Shown here: piece after piece, positions 1-6,581 of the stretch
Numbering within the stretch: position 1 is the stretch's first letter
Layout: each line of letters starts with the position of its first letter
Assembly: GCA_018500065.2 (NCBI GenBank)
Contig: JAHBAO020000005.1
Coordinates: 1 to 23,757 of the forward strand
Source: Octadecabacter sp.
GTDB lineage: Bacteria > Pseudomonadota > Alphaproteobacteria > Rhodobacterales > Rhodobacteraceae
Length of the DNA: 23,757 nt
Direction of reading: 5' to 3'
Program-made: the position numbers and the translations under genes
The notes under the pieces: generated by a model
The model's database searches: none
What the model was told of the DNA's origin: nothing
Seen by the model: only the letters and a program-made list of their open reading frames with translations

Positions 1-64
1 GGAAGCCTCTGTTGAAGAAGAACTCGAAGAAGCAGCACCAGCTGAAGCACCTGCCGCCGAATAA
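1..64 (+). CDS. rpsB: 30S ribosomal protein S2, C-terminal end (partial)
   Basis: Only the last 20 codons and the TAA stop are present; the gene enters from the left edge. The visible tail is rich in Glu, Ala and Pro, as is common for the low-complexity C-terminal extension of S2 in alphaproteobacteria. The main support is position: rpsB precedes tsf on the same strand in nearly all bacteria, and tsf starts 93 bases after this stop. S2 is a small-subunit protein needed for translation initiation. The folded part of S2 is outside the window, so the call rests on gene order and tail composition. Confidence 0.85.
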   Translation, partial: EASVEEELEEAAPAEAPAAE

Positions 65-127
65 GGCCCCCGAATAGGGCCGCGGACGCTTATACGAATT
101 TGGATGCGGGGGAATAGCCTCGCATCC
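65..127 (+). promoter_or_regulatory. Two tandem hairpins in the rpsB-tsf intercistronic leader
   Basis: Directly after the rpsB stop, GGCCC (65-69) pairs with GGGCC (77-81). A second, stronger hairpin pairs 102-111 with 118-127, ten base pairs including one G-T wobble. Both loops contain GAATA. Neither stem is followed by a T run, so they do not look like strong intrinsic terminators. Attenuation or RNA processing between rpsB and tsf is a reasonable inference, since S2 and EF-Ts are made in different amounts. Confidence 0.5.
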
Positions 128-157
128 ACTTCACACACATTCCAAAGGAGACCAAAT

Positions 158-1030
158 ATGGCGATTACAGCTGCATTGGTAAAAGAACTGCGCGACTCCA
201 CAGGCGCAGGCATGATGGACGCTAAGAAAGCGTTGACAGAAACAAACGGCGACATGGAAGCGGCAGTCGATTGGCTGCGCACCAAAGGTCTTGCAAAAGC
301 CGCGAAGAAATCCGGCCGTACGGCTGCTGAAGGCCTCGTTGCTGTTGCTGTCAAAGACGGCAAGGGTATCGCGGTTGAAGTGAACTCAGAGACCGACTTC
401 GTTGGTAAGAACGCTGACTTCCAGAAAATGGTGTCCGGCATTGCTGATGTTGCGCTGACTGTCGACGACGTTGACGCGCTGAAAGCGGCTGACATGGGCG
501 GCAAGACCGTTGAGCAGACTGTGACAGATGCGGTTGCGATCATTGGTGAGAACATGTCTGTGCGTCGCATGGCGGTTCAGGCGGGCGACACGGTTGTATC
601 CTACGTTCACAACGCGGCTGCACCTGGCATGGGTAAAATCGGCGTTCTGGTTGCGATGACCGGCGGCGACGAAGCCCTTGGTAAGCAGGTTGCAATGCAC
701 ATCGCGGCTGTGAACCCGGCGGCACTTTCCGAAGCTGACATGGATGCGTCCATCGTTGAGAAGGAAAAGCAGGTCCAGATGGATATCGCACGCGAATCCG
801 GCAAGCCGGAAGCCGTGATTGAAAAGATGATTGTTGGCCGCATGAAGAAGTTTGTTGCGGAAGCAACGCTTCTTAACCAAGCGTTCGTTGTTAACCCAGA
901 CGTGACAGTCGGGCAGGCGGCATCCGATGCCGGTGCGACCATCACAGGGTTTGCACGTTTGGAAGTTGGCGAAGGCATCGAAGTCGAAAAAGAAGACTTC
1001 GCGGCTGAAGTTGCCAAGATGAATGGCTAA
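158..1030 (+). CDS. tsf: Translation elongation factor Ts
   Basis: EF-Ts is the nucleotide exchange factor that removes GDP from EF-Tu in the cytoplasm. The 290-residue protein opens with the UBA-like N-terminal domain (about residues 1-45, with the motif ELRDSTGAGMMDAKKAL). The conserved TDFVGKN motif, which contacts EF-Tu, follows near residue 80, and then the dimerisation-type core. Length matches the family. The ATG at 158 is chosen because AAAGGAG lies at 144-150 just upstream; an in-frame upstream extension to 104 would run through the leader hairpin and has no such site. It is cotranscribed with rpsB and followed by a good terminator. Confidence 0.98.
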   Translation: MAITAALVKELRDSTGAGMMDAKKALTETNGDMEAAVDWLRTKGLAKAAKKSGRTAAEGLVAVAVKDGKGIAVEVNSETDFVGKNADFQKMVSGIADVALTVDDVDALKAADMGGKTVEQTVTDAVAIIGENMSVRRMAVQAGDTVVSYVHNAAAPGMGKIGVLVAMTGGDEALGKQVAMHIAAVNPAALSEADMDASIVEKEKQVQMDIARESGKPEAVIEKMIVGRMKKFVAEATLLNQAFVVNPDVTVGQAASDAGATITGFARLEVGEGIEVEKEDFAAEVAKMNG

Positions 1031-1063
1031 GTTGGAACATTAAGTTCAACTTGTAAGACATTG

Positions 1064-1092
1064 AAAGGCCGCTCTTTTATGGGCGGCCTTTT
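1064..1092 (+). terminator. Intrinsic terminator of the rpsB-tsf operon
   Basis: A nine-base-pair stem pairs AAAGGCCGC (1064-1072) with GCGGCCTTT (1083-1091) around a ten-base loop. The T run at the end of the stem is short (TTTT, 1089-1092). It starts 33 bases after the tsf stop. Confidence 0.85.
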
Positions 1093-1109
1093 GCATTCCT
1101 GATGTAATT

Positions 1110-1140
1110 GCGGCCCTGCAATGGGAGATCGCAAGGCCGC
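1110..1140. repeat. Inverted repeat sharing its arms with the tsf terminator
   Basis: Ten bases at 1110-1119 pair with 1131-1140, with one wobble and an 11-base loop. There is no T run on either strand. The right arm contains AAGGCCGC, the same sequence as the left arm of the tsf terminator at 1065-1072. The two hairpins could therefore exchange partners. Confidence 0.55.
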
Positions 1141-1180
1141 GCTGACGTGCATCTCAGGGATAAGAAAAAACAATACACGA

Positions 1181-1345
1181 CTACTCAGGGTGCTGGCCCA
1201 CTCGGGCTTAGCCCAAATGGACCAGCGTCCGGTTTCCCGGTGCGACTAAGAGAGCCTTGAAATCTCAAGGGGTCGGAGCCACTGTTCCCAGGCCTAAGGC
1301 CACCACTCACGGAACAACCTTAGAGTTGCATTTACGTTAGGGAAA
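1181..1345 (-). ncRNA. Candidate structured RNA, family unknown
   Basis: This gene-free stretch packs at least four hairpins. (1) 1189-1230: a long stem with an inner GGGC-TTA-GCCC hairpin. (2) 1229-1240: CCGG, four bases, CCGG. (3) CCTTGA (1255-1260) with TCAAGG (1265-1270), enclosed by CGAC (1243-1246) and GTCG (1272-1275). (4) TGTTCC (1283-1288) with GGAACA (1311-1316), enclosing GGCC-TAA-GGCC. The minus strand is slightly favoured because hairpin 2 then has a GAAA tetraloop and a run of six U (complement of 1165-1170) lies downstream. However, that run is 18 bases from the nearest stem, and no clear promoter was found on either strand. No Rfam family was recognised. The lack of an adjacent downstream gene on either strand argues against a riboswitch. 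Confidence 0.4.
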
Positions 1346-1370
1346 CAACAGTACGGGATTCCTTACCGAA

Positions 1371-1401
1371 GCATTTATCTTTATAATAAAGGGGGAAATG
1401 C
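1371..1401 (-). repeat. Nested inverted repeat just after the luxR stop
   Basis: GCATTT (1371-1376) pairs with AAATGC (1396-1401), and inside it CTTTA (1379-1383) pairs with TAAAG (1387-1391). It lies 22 bases past the regulator's stop codon and may protect or end that transcript. No U run follows on the minus strand, so it is not called a terminator. Confidence 0.4.
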
Positions 1402-1423
1402 GCGATATTTCGTCACTTCAAGC

Positions 1424-2173
1424 TTACGCTGCCTCAGATTCGATCACGAACATTTGGTTATAAAATGCAGCCTTTAGAACGGCTTGCGCTGTGGTTTCCA
1501 CATCCAATGCTTCGCGTGCCAGTCGAAGATGCTTTTCAATCGTGGCGGCAGTAAGTTCTAGCAATATCGCAATGTCTTGCGTCGTTTTTCCGTCTCCAAC
1601 CCATTGAAGAACTTCGCGTTGGCGCTTTGTCAGTTGGCGTTGCGAATAGGGCAAGGTTTGGATCTTCAGGTGCATGACGTTGTTAATCATGGTGATTTCG
1701 TCACCATGTTTGGCCCAAATTTCTTCGACATCGTCCTGGGTCATGCCAGCTGTTGCCGTAAGCGCCGTTGCGCCCTTGGTGCGCTCGGTGACGCTTAGGA
1801 AGCTCACAGTGTAGCCCGCAGTAACGTTTTGGCTAATATTAAACGCCATAACGTCTTGTTCGGCTGGGCTGAGGTCCGCAGTTTTCATCCAGCTCCACGA
1901 ACACGCACCCGTATTCGCGAGCGCCCAGCGGATCATCGGCGCGTGGTAAAGGTGACCGTTGCCCAAGAATTCTTCCATGTAGCTGTCACCGTGGTTGGTG
2001 AGCAAGACCCAGTCTTGCGGATCGCCAAGCGGGCGGCCGCTGCGGTATCGTGTGAAGCCGTAGATGATGCGATCAAAGCCGTAAGAGGCCATGCGGTTGG
2101 AATGCAGCGCCCAGAGCGCTTCAACGGATGCGGCGTTGGTTAAGGAATTCAAGTATGAGATCATATCTGACAT
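1424..2173 (-). CDS. LuxR-family regulator with autoinducer-binding domain (LuxR solo)
   Basis: This is a DNA-binding transcription regulator of the quorum-sensing LuxR type. Residues about 15-165 resemble the autoinducer-binding domain; residues about 181-240 form the C-terminal LuxR helix-turn-helix (LTKRQREVLQWVGDGKTTQDI). The 249-residue length fits the family. In TraR and LuxR an Asp-Pro pair contacts the acyl-homoserine lactone amide; the aligned site here reads YHAPM, so the Asp appears to be Ala (residue 78). No luxI synthase gene lies in the window, making it a solo here. The start at 2173 (ATG) is preferred over an in-frame TTG two codons upstream, but no strong ribosome site is seen and ATG at 2164 is possible. 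The ligand and targets are unknown. Confidence 0.85.
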   Translation of the reverse strand: MSDMISYLNSLTNAASVEALWALHSNRMASYGFDRIIYGFTRYRSGRPLGDPQDWVLLTNHGDSYMEEFLGNGHLYHAPMIRWALANTGACSWSWMKTADLSPAEQDVMAFNISQNVTAGYTVSFLSVTERTKGATALTATAGMTQDDVEEIWAKHGDEITMINNVMHLKIQTLPYSQRQLTKRQREVLQWVGDGKTTQDIAILLELTAATIEKHLRLAREALDVETTAQAVLKAAFYNQMFVIESEAA

Positions 2174-2215
2174 GCCCAATGGGTAGCATTGTTTGCACGC
2201 TGCGCGAACGGTTTT

Positions 2216-2231
2216 TTGACCTTTAGGTCAA
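2216..2231. promoter_or_regulatory. Perfect palindrome upstream of luxR, possible lux-box-like operator
   Basis: TTGACC (2216-2221) and GGTCAA (2226-2231) form a perfect inverted repeat around TTTA, 43 bases upstream of the regulator's ATG. LuxR-type proteins bind inverted repeats of about 18-20 bases near their promoters, so autoregulation is a plausible inference. The site is AT-poor at its ends and does not match the classical lux-box consensus closely. Confidence 0.4.
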
Positions 2232-2343
2232 GTGCCCAGACGCTGAGGGCAACTGCGTGCGTTATCTGTCTGTAACTAAACGGCAATACATATTTTACAT
2301 AATACTGATTATAAGAAAACCACATGTGGCCGCAAAGTTAGAA

Positions 2344-3859
2344 TGTCTCACATCTGCAAAGTAGAAGTGTCACACTTCCCTGTTTGAAGCAGGATTGGAG
2401 TGTGGCCGTGGGATTGATAATCATGAGCGAACGCGAGCTGAACCGCATTGAAGTACTGAGCCAAGTGACACGAGGTGCGATGTCGGCTGTGACTGCGGCC
2501 GCTGTATTAGGACTGAGCCGACGACAAGTGCATCGGCTGTTGAAGGATTTTCAGGCTGATGGACCGGCAGCGATCCGGCACAAGGCGCGTGGTCGCAAAT
2601 CCAACAACCGGATCGATCCTGCGGTTCGAGAGTTTGCGGTGACATTGGTCCGCGAGAACTACATCGACTTTGGGCCGACCTTCGCAGCTGAGAAGTTAGC
2701 TGAAGATCATGATCTCAAAGTGTCGCGCGAGACGTTGCGCAAGTGGATGCAGGACGCCGGGATCTGGCTGAGCCGCAAACAACGCCGCACGTTTCATCAG
2801 CCCCGTCTGCGCCGAGAATGTCTGGGCGAGTTGATCCAGATCGACGGGTCTGACCATCGTTGGTTCGAGGATCGAGCCGATCCCTGCACCCTTCTCGTCT
2901 TCATTGACGATGCCACCAGCATGTTGATGGAACTTCGGTTCGTCCCATCCGAGAGCGCCTTCAGCTACTTCGGCGCGTTGGAAAGCTACTTGCTTAGACA
3001 CGGTCGGCCCGTCGCCTTTTACAGCGACAAGCACAGCGTGTTTCGCGTGGCGAAGCCCAACGAACACATGACCGGCATAACCCAATTTGGGCGCGCTTTG
3101 GCAGAGCTAAACATCGAGATTCTATGCGCAAACAGCAGCCAGGCCAAAGGCCGTGTCGAACGGGCGAACCGCACCCTACAGGATCGGCTGGTCAAAGAAC
3201 TGCGCCTCGCGGGGGTCTCGTCCATGGACGACGGCAATGCGTTCCTGACGAACTTTATGCAGCGCTTCAACACCAAGTTTGCCAAGGCACCGGCCAAGCC
3301 CGACAACTTGCATCGCGCTCTGAACATCGAACCTGATCGCTTGAGCGAGGTGTTCTGCCTGCGCGACAAACGCTATCTCGGCAAGGATCTGACGCTCAAG
3401 TATGATCGCAAGCGCATCAAGCTTGAAGTCAACGATCTGACACGCGGCCTTGTCGGCAAATACATCGATGTCTACGAGATGGCCGATGGGCGTATTCAGG
3501 TCCGCGCCAAAGGGGTTGCCCTGCCTCACACGATCCTGAACCCGGAACGCCGGATCACACATGCCGCGATCATCGAGAACAAGCACCTCAGCGCTGTTCT
3601 GGAACACATCAAAGCTGAACAGGACCAGGCCTCTCTGACGGTGAAGGTCAAACCTGTGAGCGCCAAGAACGGATATCAGAAGACAGGACGCCGCTCGCCC
3701 GGACGGCCTTCAAAGATGGATGCATATTACGCCCGAAAACGCGCTGACCGTGAAGCCCGCGCAGCCAGCCAGAGCTCCGATATGTGAGGTCTACACTCTG
3801 TCAGGCTGCGCTACCGTTAGCCCCCGTGGTGACATTCCTGCTTTGCACAGCCGGTGACA
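2344..3859 (+). mobile_element. ISNCY-family insertion sequence, apparently complete
   Basis: The element is about 1.5 kb with one intact transposase. Imperfect terminal inverted repeats lie at 2344-2373 and 3829-3859. Both begin with TGTC at the outer end, share the core TGCAAAG, and end inward with TGTCAC, so each end carries two TGTC motifs. No direct target repeat could be seen in the flanks: left flank ...AAAGTTAGAA, right flank TTTCTGAATGG.... The AGAA next to both outer tips means the exact boundary could shift by a few bases. Confidence 0.75.
2423..3787 (+). CDS. ISNCY-family transposase (IS1202-like)
   Basis: DDE-type transposase that cuts and joins the ends of its insertion sequence. 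The 454-residue protein has an N-terminal helix-turn-helix region (about residues 20-60, AAAVLGLSRRQVHRLLKDF), a second DNA-binding segment to about 125, and an integrase-like catalytic core. The probable catalytic residues are Asp141 (IQIDGSDHRW), Asp202 (FYSDKHSVF) and Glu246 (GRVERANRTLQDR). The C-terminus is basic, as is common for the family. The frame is open upstream to a TTG at 2384, but the ATG at 2423 gives the usual MSERELNR start. No frameshift or stop is seen, so it may be active. It sits between its own terminal repeats. Confidence 0.9.
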   Translation: MSERELNRIEVLSQVTRGAMSAVTAAAVLGLSRRQVHRLLKDFQADGPAAIRHKARGRKSNNRIDPAVREFAVTLVRENYIDFGPTFAAEKLAEDHDLKVSRETLRKWMQDAGIWLSRKQRRTFHQPRLRRECLGELIQIDGSDHRWFEDRADPCTLLVFIDDATSMLMELRFVPSESAFSYFGALESYLLRHGRPVAFYSDKHSVFRVAKPNEHMTGITQFGRALAELNIEILCANSSQAKGRVERANRTLQDRLVKELRLAGVSSMDDGNAFLTNFMQRFNTKFAKAPAKPDNLHRALNIEPDRLSEVFCLRDKRYLGKDLTLKYDRKRIKLEVNDLTRGLVGKYIDVYEMADGRIQVRAKGVALPHTILNPERRITHAAIIENKHLSAVLEHIKAEQDQASLTVKVKPVSAKNGYQKTGRRSPGRPSKMDAYYARKRADREARAASQSSDM

Positions 3860-3896
3860 TTTCTGAATGGCGTTTACACCACACATGACCTGGGCA

Positions 3897-3913
3897 CAGT
3901 CCATTTTGGACTG
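3897..3913. repeat. Short perfect hairpin upstream of the IS30 fragment
   Basis: CAGTCCA (3897-3903) pairs with TGGACTG (3907-3913) around TTT. It lies between the right end of the ISNCY element and the ribosome site of the IS30-like fragment. It may be part of the old IS30 left end; no terminal repeat could be proved. Confidence 0.4.
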
Positions 3914-3953
3914 CATCACTCGATAAGTTTCTGATGCAGATCAGGAGGACGTG

Positions 3954-4199
3954 ATGGGACGACCCTACTGCAACTTGAACATAGATGAACGCAAAATCTT
4001 GGCGAGGATGCTTGAGGCAAAAGCCACTAAGACGAAGATCGCTGAGGTGCTTGGTCGTGATCGCTTAACGATCCACCGAGAGATCAAATGCAACTGGTGG
4101 CATGACGATGAAGTTCCGCAGGCCGATGGATATTGGCATGTAACAGCGCAGAGGCTTGCAGATCGTCGTCGCAAACAATGGTTTCAATCCAAGGCATAG
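3954..4199 (+). pseudogene. IS30-family transposase, N-terminal fragment
   Basis: This 81-residue reading frame matches only the beginning of IS30-type transposases: the opening MGRPY, the helix-turn-helix with IAEVLGRDRLTIHREIK (about residues 30-46), and the following segment GYWHVTAQRLADRRR. It then ends at a TAG. The whole DDE catalytic domain, about 230 further residues in intact members, is absent, and nothing like it follows before livK. A strong ribosome site AGGAGG at 3943-3948 sits at good distance from the ATG at 3954, so the fragment could still be translated. A product with only the DNA-binding part could in principle bind IS30 ends, but decay is the simpler reading. Confidence 0.8.
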
Positions 4200-4238
4200 G
4201 GCCTCCGGTTAGGGCGCATCACCACCCTACCCTCATAC

Positions 4239-4269
4239 GAAAAATGCCGGAACCCAAGGGCTCCGGCAT
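4239..4269 (-). terminator. Intrinsic terminator of the liv operon
   Basis: On the minus strand ATGCCGGA (complement of 4262-4269) pairs with TCCGGCAT (complement of 4244-4251), extended by a partial GCCC/GGGT stem, and is followed by five U (complement of 4240-4244). It begins 25 bases after the livK-like stop. Confidence 0.88.
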
Positions 4270-4293
4270 CTTAATTTCAAACTGTTGATCCGC

Positions 4294-5484
4294 TTATTGG
4301 ATCAGTTCAGCAGCCCAAGCACCGTCAACGATTGTCGACTTGGAGAAGTTACCAGCGACATCGCCGTTCTCGTCGAAGTCTTGGTTGCCTGCAGCGCCTT
4401 CGTAGTTGATGTCGCCACCAGCCGCGAGGATCGCTTTGGCTTCTGCCCACTGACCCGGCAGGATCACTTCACCTGGGCCAGATGCGATTGCGCGTAGGGA
4501 TTCAGCGATCGTTGCACGGTCGTCAGACCCAGCGTGCTCAATCGCGAGCGCCATCATGAATGTCGCATCATAGCCGTTTGCAACAAACGGATCAGCCGCC
4601 GGAACGCCTGCTTCGTCTGCAATTGCCTGCCATGCTGCGAAGGATGGTGTGCTGGAGTCAGAGGCGGATGTCGTGAACGTGGACGTCATCAGGTTCTCTG
4701 CGCCAAGCTGTTCGATCAGCTCGTCGGACAGCATACCGTCCGCGCCGATGAAGTTGGTGAACGCACCGGTTTCAAGCGCGTTGCGCATCAGTGTGATGCC
4801 GCCGGAACCGTAATATGAGAACAACGCGAGGTTCTCGGATGTGCCACCAAGGGTCGCAACCTCAGAGCGGTATGACGCTTTGTTTGGCTCGTGTGCTTCG
4901 TTGGCTGTGACTGTGCCGCCCATGCCCTCAAACGCTTCGGCGAACACGGCTGCGATGGCTGCATTGTAGTCGTCGTTTGCGTAGGACACGGCGATGTCTG
5001 TGTAGCCGTTTGCCATTGCCAATTCGGCCAGTGCAACACCTTGGTAGGCATCAGATGCAGCTGCGCGGAACACGAGGTCTGTGCCGTCTTCCATAGATGT
5101 GATTGCAGGGGAAGATGCGGACACGGACAGTGTCACGACCCCTGCTGGCATTGCGACTGATTCAGCCTGCGCAATTGTTGCACCGGAACACACTGGGCCA
5201 ACGATTGCGGACACGCCGTTGACGTTGATCAGCTTGGTGACCGCATCGACGGCTGCAACTGGGTCACATGCGGAATCAGCGCGAATAATGTTGAACGCTT
5301 CGCCGCCAGCGAACATGCCGCCTTGTGCGTTTACGTTTGCGGCGGCCAGATCGACGGCGGCTGCGATCGGTGCGTTCAGGTCCGGAATTGGGCCTGTCAT
5401 CGCCATTGGGTTGCCGATGTTTACATCAGCCAGTGCGGATGTCGCGAAAAGCGTCGCCGCGGTTGCCATTAGTGTATTTTTCAT
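4294..5484 (-). CDS. livK: Branched-chain amino acid type ABC transporter, substrate-binding protein
   Basis: Periplasmic solute-binding protein of the type I (Peripla_BP_6) class that delivers substrate to the LivHM channel. The 396-residue precursor begins with a Sec signal peptide (MKNTLMATAATLFATSALA, cleavage likely after residue 19). The mature part has the two-lobe pattern, opening VNIGNPMAMTGPIPDL and later GPVCSG near residue 95. Two Cys residues at about 73 and 99 could form a disulfide. GGGAG precedes the ATG, which overlaps the livM stop by four bases (ATGA). It is the last gene of livG-livF-livH-livM-livK and is followed by a terminator. Exact substrate cannot be read; leucine-type amino acids, other amino acids or amides are possible. 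Confidence 0.9.
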   Translation of the reverse strand: MKNTLMATAATLFATSALADVNIGNPMAMTGPIPDLNAPIAAAVDLAAANVNAQGGMFAGGEAFNIIRADSACDPVAAVDAVTKLINVNGVSAIVGPVCSGATIAQAESVAMPAGVVTLSVSASSPAITSMEDGTDLVFRAAASDAYQGVALAELAMANGYTDIAVSYANDDYNAAIAAVFAEAFEGMGGTVTANEAHEPNKASYRSEVATLGGTSENLALFSYYGSGGITLMRNALETGAFTNFIGADGMLSDELIEQLGAENLMTSTFTTSASDSSTPSFAAWQAIADEAGVPAADPFVANGYDATFMMALAIEHAGSDDRATIAESLRAIASGPGEVILPGQWAEAKAILAAGGDINYEGAAGNQDFDENGDVAGNFSKSTIVDGAWAAELIQ

Positions 5485-6581
5485 TTTGTAACTCCCGTTG
5501 AACCCGCGTCTTTGTTATCGGCCTTTGGTGATGCGGGTCTCACCTCAGGTAATATCCCACTAGGATAGCGCTGCAAGATCACTTGCATCAAGATGCCAAT
5601 CAGCATCATACGCAAGAACCCTGCCCGTGTCTGCAAGATGCTTGGATCAAGCGTCGAGAAGAAATTTGAAATCAGATCAATGGCACCCGTGATGACGAGT
5701 TCGGATGCGGACCAGATGGTCCAGATCAGGAACGCGCCAAGGATCGCACCACGGTTGTTGCCAGAGCCACCAAGGATCAACATGACCCACGTCAGGAACG
5801 TGACCTTGGCCGGATCAAAGGTGTTTGTCGGTTCAATCAAACGCAGGTGTTGGGCGAACAACGCCCCTGCCAGACCCATGATCGCGGCGCCAATGACGAA
5901 CGCTTCAATGCGGCGGCGGGTCACGTCTTTGCCGGATGCACGTGCCGCTGGCTCGTTTTCACGGATCGCCGTCATCATGCGGCCCCAGGGGGCGGTGCGC
6001 GCGCGTTCCAGCATGCGGTAGATGATGTACATGATCAAAAGGATCGTGCCCGCAAACAGCGGCTGCCAGTACCAGTTTGGCAAGCTGTCAAAGAAGGCTT
6101 CCCAGTTTTCTGGTGTGCCAAACCAGCTCATCGGCCAGCTTGAATAGAAACGCTCTTCGCTGAAATGTTCCCACATGCGCGGGATCTTGTTTACACCGCG
6201 CGGGCCGTTGGTGATGTCGGTTTCGTTCTTCAGGATCAGCTTGATGATCTCGGCAATCCCGATCGTCGCAATGGCCAAATAATCGGCCCTGAGGCGAATA
6301 CATATGAGGCCGATAAAGCCGGCAACGATGGCTGACATGACCATGCCCACGAACATCCCAATCGGCAACGGCAAGCCGAACCCGCCGATGTGGAATGTGG
6401 AGCTAGCCGTTGTCAAAAGCGCATAAGTATAGGCCCCGACTGCGGCAAAACCGACGATACCAACGTTAAACAAGCCCGCGAAACCCCACTGGACGTTAAG
6501 CCCAAGCGCGAAGATCGCGTAGATGCCACCGACCGTCAGCAGCGACAAAAGATAGAGGAAATATCCAACATAGGCTTCCAT
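5481..6581 (-). CDS. livM: Branched-chain amino acid type ABC transporter permease LivM
   Basis: One of the two inner-membrane channel subunits of a Liv-type importer. The 366-residue protein is strongly hydrophobic with about eight or more membrane segments. It carries typical LivM features: GLNVQWGFAGLFNVGIVGFAAVGAY near residues 28-52, and the cytoplasmic coupling segment GRMMTAIRENEPAARASGKDV around residue 205. The ATG overlaps the livH stop by one base (TAATG) and the stop overlaps the next start by four bases, indicating translational coupling. An insertion around residues 125-170, rich in Trp and Phe between membrane segments, makes it somewhat longer than E. coli-like cores; alphaproteobacterial relatives often vary here. 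Confidence 0.93.
   Translation of the reverse strand: MEAYVGYFLYLLSLLTVGGIYAIFALGLNVQWGFAGLFNVGIVGFAAVGAYTYALLTTASSTFHIGGFGLPLPIGMFVGMVMSAIVAGFIGLICIRLRADYLAIATIGIAEIIKLILKNETDITNGPRGVNKIPRMWEHFSEERFYSSWPMSWFGTPENWEAFFDSLPNWYWQPLFAGTILLIMYIIYRMLERARTAPWGRMMTAIRENEPAARASGKDVTRRRIEAFVIGAAIMGLAGALFAQHLRLIEPTNTFDPAKVTFLTWVMLILGGSGNNRGAILGAFLIWTIWSASELVITGAIDLISNFFSTLDPSILQTRAGFLRMMLIGILMQVILQRYPSGILPEVRPASPKADNKDAGSTGVTK

Noticed and set aside
1225..1250. tmRNA resume-like string TTAGTCGCA on the minus strand.
   Set aside because: The codons after GCA do not give an ANDN-type tag, and no TPsiC arm or acceptor piece of a tmRNA was seen.
1188..1316. Cobalamin riboswitch on the plus strand, suggested by GGTGCGACT and GGAGCCACTGT.
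   Set aside because: The B12 box and the ordered core elements are missing, and the next gene on that strand is a transposase far downstream with no vitamin link.
2320..2329. Palindrome CCACATGTGG just outside the left end of the insertion sequence.
   Set aside because: Ten bases of symmetry occur by chance often enough, and there is no repeat at the right flank to link it to the insertion.
4207..4229. Small stem TAGGG (4210-4214) with CCCTA (4225-4229) after the IS30 fragment.
   Set aside because: Only five pairs with a ten-base loop and no T run; it adds nothing to the clear liv terminator next to it.
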